Origin: Thermus oshimai DSM 12092
Lineage (GTDB): Bacteria; Deinococcota; Deinococci; Deinococcales; Thermaceae
DNA: 64,000 bases
Assembly: GCF_000373145.1 (NCBI RefSeq)
Contig: NZ_KB890614.1
Location: 62,001-126,000, forward strand
Reading direction: 5' to 3'
The notes beneath the pieces are model-generated. The model ran no database searches, was not told the origin of the DNA, and saw only the letters and a program-made list of their open reading frames with translations. The translations under genes were made by a program, and so were the position numbers. Shown here piece after piece: positions 63,247-64,000 of this stretch; position 1 is the stretch's first letter; every line of letters begins with the position of its first letter.

Positions 63247-63840
63247 CTAGAGGGCAAGCCTCTCCCGCACCAGCCCCACCACCCGCTCTAGGTCCTTCCC
63301 CCCGGGCCGGTAGTCCAGCCCCTCCGCCTCCAGGACCAGAAGGGGGTGGGGGTAGCGGGCGAAGTGGCGGTCGTAGGCCTGGAGGAGGGCCTCCAGGTAG
63401 CCGGGGTCCATGCCCCGCTCAAAGGGCCGCCCCCGGCGGGCGATGCGTTCCAGGAGGACGGGCACCGGGGCCCGCAGGTACAGGGTGAGGTCGGGCGGGG
63501 GGAGCCTTAGGGCGAGCTCCCGGTAGAGGTCCTGGTAGAGGTCCCACTCGGGGCCCTCGAGGGTGAGGCTGGCGAAGAGGGCGTCCTTGTCAAAGAGGTA
63601 GTCCGCCACCACCCCCCCGAAAAGCCGCCGCTGGGCCAGGGGCAAAAGCTGCCGGTAGCGGGAGAGGAGGAAGAAGACCTGGGTCTTGAAGGCGTAGCGG
63701 GCCCGGTCCTGGTAGAAGAGGGGCAGGAAGGGGTTTTCCTCCACCACCTCCAGAAGGGGCTCTAACCCCAGGGCCTCCGCCAGGGCCTTGGCCAGGGTGG
63801 TCTTGCCCACCCCGATGGGGCCTTCCACCGCCAGGTACAC
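63247..63840 (-). CDS. Deoxynucleoside kinase 2
   Basis: 197 aa paralogue of the neighbouring kinase: GPIGVGKTTLAKALAEAL, VEENPFLPLFYQDRARYAF, VVADYLFDKDALFA and GRPFERG. In Firmicutes paired dGK and dAK/dCK subunits have split specificity and may form heterodimers; the same is possible here. GTG start, 3 nt after the stop of the PDZ-protein gene. Confidence 0.9.
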   Translation of the reverse strand: MYLAVEGPIGVGKTTLAKALAEALGLEPLLEVVEENPFLPLFYQDRARYAFKTQVFFLLSRYRQLLPLAQRRLFGGVVADYLFDKDALFASLTLEGPEWDLYQDLYRELALRLPPPDLTLYLRAPVPVLLERIARRGRPFERGMDPGYLEALLQAYDRHFARYPHPLLVLEAEGLDYRPGGKDLERVVGLVRERLAL

Positions 63841-63843
63841 CCC

Positions 63844-64000
63844 TCACCTCCTGGGCCGGGCCACCATGGTGAGGGTGACCTCCAGCCTCCGGCCCTCCCG
63901 CCAAAGCTGCAGGCGCACCCGGTCCCCCGGGCGGTGGCGGGCCAGGAGGCGCACCACGTCGGCCTTGTCCTTTACCGCCTGGCCCTCCACCGCCAGGATC
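63844..64000 (-). CDS. C-terminal PDZ domain of an HtrA/DegQ-like protease (5' part missing)
   Basis: The last 51 complete codons of a gene that begins beyond base 64000. ILAVEGQAVKDKADVVRLLA, then PGDRVRLQLWREGRRLEVTL, is the second half of a PDZ domain of the HtrA type. The protease domain lies outside the window, so a different PDZ protein cannot be excluded. Confidence 0.65.
   Translation of the reverse strand, partial: ILAVEGQAVKDKADVVRLLARHRPGDRVRLQLWREGRRLEVTLTMVARPRR

Overview
The window looks like a chromosomal segment of a Thermus-type bacterium. The DNA is very GC-rich with G/C-ending codons. Several genes are Thermus signatures: the Hera RNA helicase, an rpmH gene nested inside rnpA, a MurE without the diaminopimelate-specific DNPR motif, and an archaeal-type ProRS. 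Many genes have a -10 box only 6-9 nt before the start codon and no Shine-Dalgarno sequence, which suggests leaderless mRNAs. No phage, transposase or CRISPR array was seen.

Layout. 1-8.5 kb holds housekeeping genes: a DsbB fragment, ftsY, gltX, lptB, a DUF3084 protein, and the rnpA/rpmH-yidD-yidC-jag-prmC operon. 8.6-15.4 kb is a branched-chain-type ABC uptake operon with an embedded acyl-CoA ligase. 15.4-16.9 kb is a metal-ion ABC transporter. 16.9-24.8 kb carries Rrf2-iscS, aroA-cmk, a CDP-alcohol transferase, a Nudix protein, an SDR, a PIN-toxin remnant, a DHH phosphoesterase and ApgM. 24.9-34.6 kb carries a lipoprotein subtilase, proS, an ABC-ATPase/GNAT fusion convergent with an ASCH-domain gene, nth, an MFS carrier, moeA and hera.

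The most striking region is 34.8-47.6 kb, between tRNA-Arg(CCU) and tRNA-Pro(GGG). It is a nearly complete Calvin-Benson-Bassham cluster. One operon encodes transketolase, a ComB-like phosphatase, a class II aldolase, CbbY, a Dabb protein, two paralogous ~90-aa unknowns and a PsiE-like membrane protein. A divergent LysR regulator (CbbR) follows. The second operon encodes GlpX, red-type RuBisCO large and small subunits, the CbbX activase, a plant/cyanobacterial-class phosphoribulokinase, Rpe and Fba. Phosphoglycerate kinase, GAPDH, triose-phosphate isomerase and ribose-5-phosphate isomerase are not in the window and would have to come from central metabolism elsewhere. Most described Thermus strains are heterotrophs, so this implies a capacity for autotrophic or mixotrophic CO2 fixation.

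Downstream are an aquaporin-like gene with an apparent pair of compensating frameshifts, a cupin, and a 48.9-56.3 kb locus that looks like regulated exopolysaccharide production: a histidine kinase with FecR-like and TPR domains, a secreted glycosidase-like protein, a CheY-like regulator, a HEAT-repeat membrane protein and a processive GT2 glycosyltransferase. The window ends with an MFS carrier, a nitronate monooxygenase-like enzyme, a secreted FAD oxidoreductase, a DJ-1-like protein, a TetR regulator, murE, two tandem deoxynucleoside kinases and the tail of an HtrA-like PDZ protein.

All identifications come from reading translated sequence and motifs by eye. No database search was run.
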